NCBI GenBank assembly: GCA_934643865.1
Contig: CAKUCX010000005.1
Location: 1-64,000 of the forward strand
Direction of reading: 5' to 3'
DNA from: an uncultured Kiritimatiellota bacterium
Lineage (GTDB): Bacteria > Verrucomicrobiota > Kiritimatiellia > RFP12 > UBA1067
Length of the DNA stretch: 64,000 nt
Part shown: one piece after another, positions 57,774 to 64,000 of the stretch
Numbering within the stretch: position 1 is the first letter of the stretch
Layout of the letters: every line of letters begins with the position of its first letter
The notes under the pieces: model-generated
What the model was told of the DNA's origin: nothing
Seen by the model: only the letters and a program-made list of their open reading frames with translations
Databases searched by the model: none
Made by a program: the position numbers and the translations under genes

Positions 57774-58316
57774 TCACGGCCTCCCCGCATCGGCGTCCCC
57801 TTCCGGCGTGAACGTCTCGGCCTTCGCGCGGCGCAGGTCCTTCGCGAGCTTGTCGAGGACGCCGTTCACGAACTTGCCGCTCTTCGTCTCGGAGAAGAAC
57901 TTCGCGAGATCGACCGCCTCGTTGACGAGAATCGGCGCGGGGATGTCCCGGCAGTGGATGAGTTCCCAGGCGCAGATCCTCAGCACGGTGCGCTCCACGG
58001 AGCCGAGGCGGTAGAGCGACCAGTTGCGGAGGAAGCCCTCGATCTTCGCGTCGAGCGCATCCCGTTCCGCCCAGACGCCGCACATGCGTTCCTCGGCGAA
58101 GGCCTTCGCCTCGGCGAGCGAGGTCTGCTCGCGCGGGGCGGACGCCGTGAAGACGGCCTTCGCGTCCCGCGCGTCCGCCGCAAGCGCCTCCTCCTCAAGT
58201 TCGCGCTGCTGCTCCCAGAACGCCGAAATGCCGTCCTCCGCCGTCTGCGGCGGGTTCAAGTCGAACTGGACGAGGAGCTGCAGCGCCCACTCGCGTCCCT
58301 GTCTGCGCGTCACCAT
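57774..58316 (-). CDS. nusB: Transcription antitermination factor NusB
   Basis: A 180-residue all-helical NusB that joins S10 and BoxA RNA in rRNA antitermination. RRQGREWALQLLVQFDLN is the conserved N-terminus, and VERTVLRICAWELIHCRDIP, LVNEAVDLAKFFSETKSGKFVNGVLD follow (given in parts). About 40 extra residues lie in the central region. ATG 58316 with AGGGG 6 nt upstream is preferred over TTG 58340, which overlaps the apt stop. The usual ribH partner is missing. Confidence 0.92.
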   Translation of the reverse strand: MVTRRQGREWALQLLVQFDLNPPQTAEDGISAFWEQQRELEEEALAADARDAKAVFTASAPREQTSLAEAKAFAEERMCGVWAERDALDAKIEGFLRNWSLYRLGSVERTVLRICAWELIHCRDIPAPILVNEAVDLAKFFSETKSGKFVNGVLDKLAKDLRRAKAETFTPEGDADAGRP

Positions 58317-58336
58317 GATGTCCCCTATTCTGTCTG

Positions 58337-58870
58337 TCAATGCCCGGGAAAGCCGAGGAGGCCGTCCACGGGATACTTCGCGAGCCGCGCGCGACCGCCC
58401 AGGTCGACGAGCTCGATGAGAAAGACCATCTTCACGACCGATGCGCCCAGGCGCTCCACGAGCTTCGCGGCCGCCGCGGCCGTGCCGCCCGTCGCGAGGA
58501 GGTCGTCGATGACGACGACCCGCTGTCCGGGGCGGATGTCGTCGCGGTGGACTTCGAGCCGCGCCGTGCCGTATTCAAGGAGGTAGTCCTCGGCGATCGT
58601 CGCGCGCGGGAGCTTGCCCGGCTTGCGCACGGGCACGAAGCCCTTCCCGAGGCGGCACGCGACGGGCGCGCCGAAGAGGAAGCCGCGCGACTCCATGCTC
58701 GCGACGAGGTCGAAGTCGACGCCCTCCAGGCTCCGGCAGAAGCCGTCCACCGCGAGGCGGAAGCCCTCGCCCGAGGCGAGGACGCCCGTCACGTCGCGGA
58801 AGAGGATGCCGGGCTTCGGGAAGTCCGGGATCGAGAACACATGCTCTTCAAGCTTCTTCACGGCTCGCAC
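58337..58870 (-). CDS. apt: Adenine phosphoribosyltransferase
   Basis: A 177-residue purine salvage enzyme making AMP from adenine and PRPP. Motifs are IPDFPKPGILFRDVTGVL (about 14-31), ESRGFLFGAPVACRLG, PVRKPGKLPRATIAEDYLLEYG and the PRPP loop VVVIDDLLATGGTAAAA. Start is a GTG at 58870; a second GTG at 58861 (MKKLEEHV) is equally possible. It follows uraA by 6 bp, forming a nucleobase uptake/salvage pair. Confidence 0.92.
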   Translation of the reverse strand: MRAVKKLEEHVFSIPDFPKPGILFRDVTGVLASGEGFRLAVDGFCRSLEGVDFDLVASMESRGFLFGAPVACRLGKGFVPVRKPGKLPRATIAEDYLLEYGTARLEVHRDDIRPGQRVVVIDDLLATGGTAAAAAKLVERLGASVVKMVFLIELVDLGGRARLAKYPVDGLLGFPGH

Positions 58871-58876
58871 CCGCCC

Positions 58877-60298
58877 TCATTTCCCGGCCTTGGGCCCGCC
58901 GAAGCGCTCGGGGTCCTTCATGTTCGGGTCCGTCTCCGAGAAGGCGTAGTCCTTGCCCGGCAGGACGGCGTTGAGGAGGATGCCGGTGAGCGCGCCCACC
59001 GCGAGGCCGGAGAGCGCGAAGTTGACGCCGCCGACGGCGAACTTGACCGCGCCCGCCTTCGAGAACGAGATGCCGAGCGTGAGGACGAGGATGATCGCCG
59101 CGATGAGCATGTTGCGCGACTTGCCGAGGTCGACCTGCGACTCGACGAGGTTGCGCACGCCGACGGCCGAGATCATCCCGTAGAGGACGAACGAGACGCC
59201 GCCGATCGTGGATGCGGGGATTGTGCCGATGAACGCGGAGAACTTCGGGCAGAACGAGACGAGGATCGCGAGGCACGCGGCGATGCGGATGACGCGCGGG
59301 TCGTAGACCCGCGAGAGCGAGAGGACGCCCGTGTTCTCGCCGTACGTCGTGTTCGCCGGCGCGCCGAAGAGCGAGGCGAGGCACGTCGCGAGCCCGTCGC
59401 CGAGCATCGTGCGGTGGAGGCCCGGGTCCTTGAAGAAGTTGCGCTTCACGGTCGAGCTGATCGCCGAGACGTCGCCGACGTGCTCCATGATCGTCGCGAA
59501 CGCGAGCGGCACGACGATCGCGAGCGCCGTGACGAGAAGCCCCGTGTCCGGCTTCGAGAGGACGGGGAAGACCGTGTTCTCCCAGTGGACGGGAAGGCCG
59601 ACCCACGCGGCGTTCGCGACGCGCGCGTAGTCAATCGCCGGCGTCCAGCCCGCCTTGCCCATCAGGCACGCGGCGGCGTAGGAGAAGACGACGCCCATTA
59701 GGATCGGGATGATCCTGAGCATCCCGCGCCCCCAGACCGAGAAGAAGATCACCGTCGCGATCGCGACAAGCGCGATCGGCCACGACTCTTCGCAGCTGTT
59801 GACCGCGACCGGCGAGAGGACGAGGCCGATGCCGATGATGATCGGCCCCGTCACGACCGGCGGGAAGTACTTCATCACCGTCTTCACGCCGCACGCCTTC
59901 ACGAAGCCGGCGACGACGAAGTAGACGACGGACGACGCGGCGACGCCGAGGCAGGCGTACTGGAGCGCGACCGGCTTCGTGAGCGTCTCATAGCCCGCCG
60001 TGCCGGCAAGGTGCGTGAGCGCGAAGTAGCCCGCGAGGTAGGCGAACGAGGAGCCGAGGAACGCCGGCACCATCCGCTTCGTGAGGGCGTGGAAGAGGAG
60101 CGTGCCGAGGCCCGCCCAGAGAAGCGTCGCGGACGGCGAGAGGCCCGTGAGGATCGGCACGAGGATCGTCGCGCCGAACATCGCGAACATGTGCTGCACG
60201 CCGAGGATGCCCATCTTCGGCAGGCCAAGCGTCCGCGCGTCGTAGACGCCGTCGGCCGCCGCATGCGTTTTGTTGTCCGCCATCTGTTGTTCCGCCAT
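58877..60298 (-). CDS. uraA: Uracil permease (NCS2 family)
   Basis: A 473-residue uracil:proton symporter of the NCS2/UraA type with 14 hydrophobic segments. The N-terminal MGILGVQHMFAMFGATILVP (about 29-48) and the LSPSATLLWAGLGTLLFH region are typical, and PANTTYGENTGVLSLSRVYD includes the substrate-binding Glu. The C-terminus is hydrophilic. Start ATG 60298, with AAGGGA 7 nt upstream. Transcribed from its own -10 element and followed by apt. Confidence 0.92.
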   Translation of the reverse strand: MAEQQMADNKTHAAADGVYDARTLGLPKMGILGVQHMFAMFGATILVPILTGLSPSATLLWAGLGTLLFHALTKRMVPAFLGSSFAYLAGYFALTHLAGTAGYETLTKPVALQYACLGVAASSVVYFVVAGFVKACGVKTVMKYFPPVVTGPIIIGIGLVLSPVAVNSCEESWPIALVAIATVIFFSVWGRGMLRIIPILMGVVFSYAAACLMGKAGWTPAIDYARVANAAWVGLPVHWENTVFPVLSKPDTGLLVTALAIVVPLAFATIMEHVGDVSAISSTVKRNFFKDPGLHRTMLGDGLATCLASLFGAPANTTYGENTGVLSLSRVYDPRVIRIAACLAILVSFCPKFSAFIGTIPASTIGGVSFVLYGMISAVGVRNLVESQVDLGKSRNMLIAAIILVLTLGISFSKAGAVKFAVGGVNFALSGLAVGALTGILLNAVLPGKDYAFSETDPNMKDPERFGGPKAGK

Positions 60299-60336
60299 CT
60301 CGATGTCCCTTGTTGTGGTTGAAACTTAATCGATTT

Positions 60337-60345
60337 AGTATACCA
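60337..60345 (-). promoter_or_regulatory. Extended -10 promoter of the uraA-apt-nusB-ribD group
   Basis: Minus-strand ATGGTATACT (TGG plus TATACT). Leader about 32 nt to the ATG at 60298. No convincing -35 box. Confidence 0.65.
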
Positions 60346-60463
60346 TGTTACGTCGCATCCGGCATACGGCCCGCAAGACCGGTAAGGGGCAAGGCGACGC
60401 AACCGGGGAAAATGGCGACGAAGCCAACGACGGGGCGCGGCCGCCGCGCGCGACACGGACAGA

Positions 60464-61705
60464 TCAGAACGTCACGTCGGCGTCGTCCCAGCAGCACCTG
60501 AGGACCTTCTCCATGAGTTTCGCGTCCATCTTGCGCGGATTGCAGCCCGTGCAGGCGTCGCCCATCGCGTTCTCGGCGATCTGCGCCGCCTTCGCCTCGA
60601 ACTCGTCCGCGCCGACCATCGGCGGCTGCGCCTCGTTCACCGCCGTCTTGTAGACGGGCAGCCCGTTCGCGGCGTAGTCCCTGATGCAGTGCGGAATGTT
60701 GAGTTCGTCGTTGAACCTGCGCACCCAGGCGATGAGCGCGGCGATCTTCGCCTCCTGCGAGGTCTCGGCGCCCGCGATTCCGAGCTCGTCCGCGCAGCGC
60801 GCGTAGCGCGCGGCGGCGAACGGCACGGCCGCGTTGAAGCGGATGACCTTCGGCAGGTACATCGCGTTCGCCGCGCCGTGGATGATGTGGCCGCCGGAGA
60901 ACGCCGCGCCCGTCTTGTGGGCGAGCGAGTGGACGATGCCGAGGAGCGCGTTCGAGAACGCCATGCCCGCGAGGCACTGCGCGTCGTGCATGGCGGCGCG
61001 CGCGGCGGGGTCGCCGCCGTAGCTCTTGACGAGCGCGTCGCGGATCATCTTCATCGAGTGGATCGCAAGCGCGTCCGAATACGGCGAGTGGGCGACGGCG
61101 ACGACGGCCTCCAGGTCGTGCGTGAGCGCGTCCATGCCCGTGTGCGCGCAGAGCTTCTGCGGCATCGTGAGCGTGAGGTCGGGGTCGACGATCGCGACGT
61201 CGGGCGTGATCTCGAAGTCCGCGATCGGGTACTTGATGCCCTTCGCGTAGTCGGTGATGATCGAGAACGCCGTCACCTCGGTCGCCGTGCCGGACGTGGA
61301 GGAGATCGCGCAGAAGTGCGCCTTCGTGCGGAGCTTCGGCAGGCCGAAGACCTTGCACATGTCCTCGAACGTCGCCTCGGGATGCTCGTACTTGATCCAC
61401 ATCGCCTTTGCGGCGTCGATCGGCGAGCCGCCGCCCATCGCGACGATCCAGTCGGGCTGGAACGCCTGCATCACCGCCGCGCCCTTCATCACCGTCTCGA
61501 CCGACGGGTCGCTCTCGATGCCCTCGATGAGCTTCACCTCGAAGCCGGCCTCCTTGAGATACGCCTCCGCGCGCTGCAGGAACCCGCCGCGCCGCATCGA
61601 GCCGCCGCCGACGCAGATGACGGCGCGCGCGCCCTTGAGGGTCTTCAGGGTCGCAAGGGCGCCCTTGCCATGATAGATGTCACGGGGAAGTGTGAAACGA
61701 GCCAT
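60464..61705 (-). CDS. Iron-containing alcohol dehydrogenase
   Basis: A 413-residue group III alcohol dehydrogenase. NAD binding is at ARAVICVGGGSMRRGG, IVAMGGGSPIDAAKA (about 95-109) and SSTSGTATEVTAFSII. Iron ligands lie in HTGMDALTHDLEAVV (Asp and His), SLAHKTGAAFSGGHIIHG (two His). It probably interconverts an aldehyde and alcohol with NADH, as in ethanol-forming fermentation or 1,3-propanediol formation. Start ATG 61705 is behind AAAGGAGG; the TTG at 61711 is too close to it. Confidence 0.92.
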   Translation of the reverse strand: MARFTLPRDIYHGKGALATLKTLKGARAVICVGGGSMRRGGFLQRAEAYLKEAGFEVKLIEGIESDPSVETVMKGAAVMQAFQPDWIVAMGGGSPIDAAKAMWIKYEHPEATFEDMCKVFGLPKLRTKAHFCAISSTSGTATEVTAFSIITDYAKGIKYPIADFEITPDVAIVDPDLTLTMPQKLCAHTGMDALTHDLEAVVAVAHSPYSDALAIHSMKMIRDALVKSYGGDPAARAAMHDAQCLAGMAFSNALLGIVHSLAHKTGAAFSGGHIIHGAANAMYLPKVIRFNAAVPFAAARYARCADELGIAGAETSQEAKIAALIAWVRRFNDELNIPHCIRDYAANGLPVYKTAVNEAQPPMVGADEFEAKAAQIAENAMGDACTGCNPRKMDAKLMEKVLRCCWDDADVTF

Positions 61706-61857
61706 GTCCAATCCTCCTTTGCGTTTTATTGGATAGAACGATACCAGTTATGAATGCGTTTCAGGCAAGCGGAAATCGGCAATTCTCTTGCAGGACTTCT
61801 TTATAACGACGCGCATGATCCCGACAACGGCATGGGGCAATTTGGCGACGCGGACCC

Positions 61858-63264
61858 CTACATGAGCGCGTACTTCGCGATGAAGACGACGGTGAGGACG
61901 TACATGATCCAGTGGACCTTCCGCGCCTTGCCGGCGAGGAGGTTGATGAGCGTGTACGAGATGACGCCCGCCATGATGCCGTCCGAGATCGAGTAGGCGA
62001 ACGGCATCACCGCGACCGTCAGGAACGCGGGGATCGCCTCGCTCGCGTCGGAGAAGTCGATCTCGGCGACGGACGAGAGCATGAGGAAGCCGACGACGAT
62101 GAGCGCGGGGGCCGTCGCGAAGCCCGGCACCGCGAGGAAGACCGGGGCGAAGACGAGCGACGCGAGGAAGAGGACGGCCGTCGTGACGGCCGTGAGGCCC
62201 GTCCGGCCGCCCACCATCACGCCCGAGGCCGACTCGACGTAGGTCGTCGTCGTCGAGGTGCCGAAGACGGCGCCGACCGACGTCGCGGCCGCGTCCGCGC
62301 ACAGGGCGCCCGAGATGCGCGGGAGCTTCCCCTCCTTCGTGAGGAAGCCGCCCTTCATCGAGACGCCGATGAGCGTGCCGAGCGTGTCGAAGAGGTCCAC
62401 GAAGAAGAACGCGAACATGACGACGAAGAAGTCGAGGCCCTTGACGAGCGCCCAGCCCGTGTTCGGGTCGCCCTTGTGCGTCCAGCCCGCCGGGTCGAAG
62501 ACGGCGCCGCACGTCTGGCCGAACGCCCTGAACGAGTCGGCGATGCCCGCGAACGTGAGGGACGGGTAGAGCGAGAAGGAACCCGCCGCCGCGTCCGGCA
62601 CGTAGAGGCCCACCGCCTGGCAGACCATGCCGAGCCCCCAGGTGAGGAAGATGCCGAAGAGGATCGCCCCCTTGACCTGGCGCACCATCATGACGCCCGT
62701 GAGGACCGTCCCGACGATCGCGAGGACCGCGCTGACGCCCTGCGTGTGGAACGGCGCGTTCCTGAAGTTCATGAGGCCCACGAGCACGGCGTCGTTGTTG
62801 ACGATGATCTTCGCCGTCTGGAGCGCGATGAAGCAGATGAAGAGGCCGATGCCGGCCGCCACCGCCTTCTTCAACGTGAACGGAATCGAGTTGAAGATCG
62901 CCTCGCGGACGGGCGTCAGGGAGAGGGCGAGGAAGACGAGGCCCTCCACGAAGACCGCGAGGAGCGCGAACTGCCAGCTGTAGCCCATGCCGAGACAGAC
63001 GCCGTAGGTGAGGAAGGCGTTGAGCCCCATGCCCGGCGCGAGCGCGAACGGGTAGTTCGAGAGGGCCGCCATGAGGACGGTGCCGACGAACGCCGCGAGG
63101 CACGTCGCGACGAAGACGCCGCCGCGCGGAATGCCCGCCGCCGCGAGGATGTTCGGGTTCACGGCGAGGATGTACGCCATCGTCATGAACGTCGTGAGGC
63201 CCGCGACGAGCTCGGTCTTGACCGTCGTCTTGTTCTCGTCGAGCTTGAACAGTTTCTTGAACAT
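61858..63264 (-). CDS. AzgA-type NCS2 nucleobase permease (hypoxanthine/guanine/adenine)
   Basis: A 468-residue polytopic permease. The AzgA signature is TELVAGLTTFMTMAYILAVN (about 17-36) and YPFALAPGMGLNAFLTYGV; GTSTTTTYVESASGVMVGGR includes the substrate Glu. Thirteen to fourteen helices are expected. With uraA and apt it supports a strategy of importing host or dietary nucleobases. Start ATG 63264, weak GAAAGAAG upstream; the frame to 63678 passes through the STAS gene and is rejected. Confidence 0.92.
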   Translation of the reverse strand: MFKKLFKLDENKTTVKTELVAGLTTFMTMAYILAVNPNILAAAGIPRGGVFVATCLAAFVGTVLMAALSNYPFALAPGMGLNAFLTYGVCLGMGYSWQFALLAVFVEGLVFLALSLTPVREAIFNSIPFTLKKAVAAGIGLFICFIALQTAKIIVNNDAVLVGLMNFRNAPFHTQGVSAVLAIVGTVLTGVMMVRQVKGAILFGIFLTWGLGMVCQAVGLYVPDAAAGSFSLYPSLTFAGIADSFRAFGQTCGAVFDPAGWTHKGDPNTGWALVKGLDFFVVMFAFFFVDLFDTLGTLIGVSMKGGFLTKEGKLPRISGALCADAAATSVGAVFGTSTTTTYVESASGVMVGGRTGLTAVTTAVLFLASLVFAPVFLAVPGFATAPALIVVGFLMLSSVAEIDFSDASEAIPAFLTVAVMPFAYSISDGIMAGVISYTLINLLAGKARKVHWIMYVLTVVFIAKYALM

Positions 63265-63302
63265 GTCGTTCTTCTTTCGGCGTGGTTGATCAATCCATGG
63301 TG

Positions 63303-63596
63303 CTAGGCAATCGTGAGGATGCTGCTGAAGCCCGTGATGTCGAGGACTTCCCGCACGGCCGGCTGGACGCCCACAATGGTCATCGAGCCGCCGCCCGCCA
63401 TCATCGTCTTCTGGGCGGTGAGGAGGCAGCGGAGGCCCGCCGAGCTCATGTAGGGGACGCCGGCGAGGTCGAGCGTCAGCGTCTCGTTCCCCTCCAGCTT
63501 CAGCCCAGCGTCCAGCTCCGGCGCCGTCGTCGTGTCCACGCGGCCTGTCACCGAAATGACCGTCCGTCCGCCGTCCGTCTTCTTGGCAATGTCCAT
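63303..63596 (-). CDS. STAS-domain anti-sigma-factor antagonist
   Basis: A 97-residue SpoIIAA/RsbV-like STAS protein. The fold runs VISVTGRVDTTTAPELDAGL, LTLDLAGVPYMSSAGLRCLL; the phosphorylatable Ser lies in YMSSAGLR (about 51). It binds an anti-sigma kinase unless phosphorylated. AAGGAG is 5 nt before the ATG. It is preceded after 33 bp by the kinase gene, making a partner-switch module. The target sigma factor is not in view. Confidence 0.92.
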   Translation of the reverse strand: MDIAKKTDGGRTVISVTGRVDTTTAPELDAGLKLEGNETLTLDLAGVPYMSSAGLRCLLTAQKTMMAGGGSMTIVGVQPAVREVLDITGFSSILTIA

Positions 63597-63629
63597 GCGT
63601 TCTCCTTCTTGAAATGCCGGCCTTCGCCG

Positions 63630-64000
63630 TCAGGCGGCGCCGTAGGTGAGCCCCATCGTCAGCACGTTGTGCCCGCACCGCCGCGAGTAGGTGACGGGGG
63701 ACATCGTCTTCTTCACGATGAGGATGCCCATGCCGCCGACCGTGCGCTCCTCGGCGGAGAGGGTCGTGTCGGGGTCGCGCTTCGCGAGCGGGTCGAACGG
63801 CGTGCCGTCGTCCGTGAAGACGAGCCGCACGCTGTCGGGATGCCGCGAAAGCTCCACGCGCAGCGACCAGGCCGTCGCGCCCGAATAGCGCACGATGTTC
63901 GCGAAGATCTCGTCCGCCGCGACCATGAGCGTCATCTGCTGCCTCGGCGGGACGTCCGCGAGCGCGGCCTCCAGGTCCGCCGTTGCCTGCTTCAGGTCCT
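63630..64000 (-). CDS. Anti-sigma-factor-type serine kinase (HATPase, RsbW-like), partial at the window edge
   Basis: The open frame continues past the right edge, so at least 123 C-terminal residues are visible and the true start lies outside. The N-box is MTLMVAADEIFANIVRYSG, the G1-like segment is FTDDGTPFDPLA, and VGGMGILIVKKTM is the G2 region, all of the GHKL/RsbW type. The Met at 63935 is internal. It should phosphorylate the adjacent STAS protein and hold a sigma factor or another partner. Confidence 0.88.
   Translation of the reverse strand, partial: DLKQATADLEAALADVPPRQQMTLMVAADEIFANIVRYSGATAWSLRVELSRHPDSVRLVFTDDGTPFDPLAKRDPDTTLSAEERTVGGMGILIVKKTMSPVTYSRRCGHNVLTMGLTYGAA

Noticed and set aside
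58316..58340. TTG start for nusB at 58340
   Set aside because: The ATG at 58316 has a well-placed AGGGG and matches the family N-terminus.

Overview
The window is GC-rich, densely coded bacterial DNA, and almost every gene lies on the minus strand. The exceptions are a short plus-strand pair, tilS and a NYN-domain gene, at 24197-25869. Gram-negative envelope genes (lptA/B/C, kdsA/B, an RND pump) occur beside Tat-exported oxidoreductases, isomerases and enolase-like proteins, secreted glycosidases (GH127, GH2), a large LamG/beta-helix-type secreted protein and secreted formylglycine-generating-enzyme-like paralogues. This mix suggests the PVC group, most likely a host-associated Kiritimatiellota (or a close Verrucomicrobiota/Lentisphaerota) bacterium. 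That placement is inference from gene content, not from a marker gene. No rRNA, tRNA, CRISPR array, insertion sequence or replication origin was found.

Layout in transcription order per block. (1) 64000-56729: an anti-sigma kinase/STAS pair, an AzgA-type purine permease, an iron-type alcohol dehydrogenase, a uracil permease, apt, nusB and ribD. This is a nucleobase salvage and housekeeping block. (2) 56596-53180: three secreted proteins behind a promoter whose spacer is a 13-bp G tract. (3) 53023-48822: an RND efflux pair preceded by an 18-bp perfect palindrome that holds the -10 box in its loop. (4) 48728-32106: a long co-directional envelope and central-metabolism block: argF, pyrB, DUF975, MFS sugar porter, kdsB, kdsA, lptC, lptA, lptB, hpf, hprK, ptsH, ptsI, a tandem-repeat leader, fabH, fabF, fabZ, recJ. 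(5) 32105-31584: the only long non-coding stretch, less GC-rich and full of small repeats. (6) 31583-27442: two secreted proteins behind a second promoter with a G14-15 spacer. (7) 27299-25846: an M50 protease and KDPG aldolase. (8) 25869-24197 (+): tilS and the NYN gene. (9) 24120-17646: ABC-F ATPase, GH2 and GH127. (10) 17542-12759: an operon of an exported sugar isomerase, an exported enolase-superfamily enzyme, manA, a ROK kinase and a SIS isomerase. (11) 12652-7157: aldose epimerase, etfB, ferredoxin-fused etfA, ETF:quinone oxidoreductase and an ORF6N gene. (12) 7098-1: an exported Gfo/Idh oxidoreductase, DinG-type helicase, zinc-ribbon/CD225 and DUF2752 membrane proteins, an ACT/UPF0210 pair and a truncated secreted protein.

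The most notable signal is regulatory. Two operons for secreted proteins have promoters whose -35/-10 spacer is mostly a long homopolymeric G tract (13 and 14-15 G). This is the architecture of slipped-strand phase-variable promoters, and it predicts that the secreted surface is switched stochastically. Promoters are unusually easy to read because short AT-rich islands stand out. A recurring extended -10 element (RTGGTATAMT) occurs at six sites, and at least three genes (the ACT protein, tilS, GH127) have only 7-8 nt between the -10 box and the start codon, implying leaderless mRNAs.
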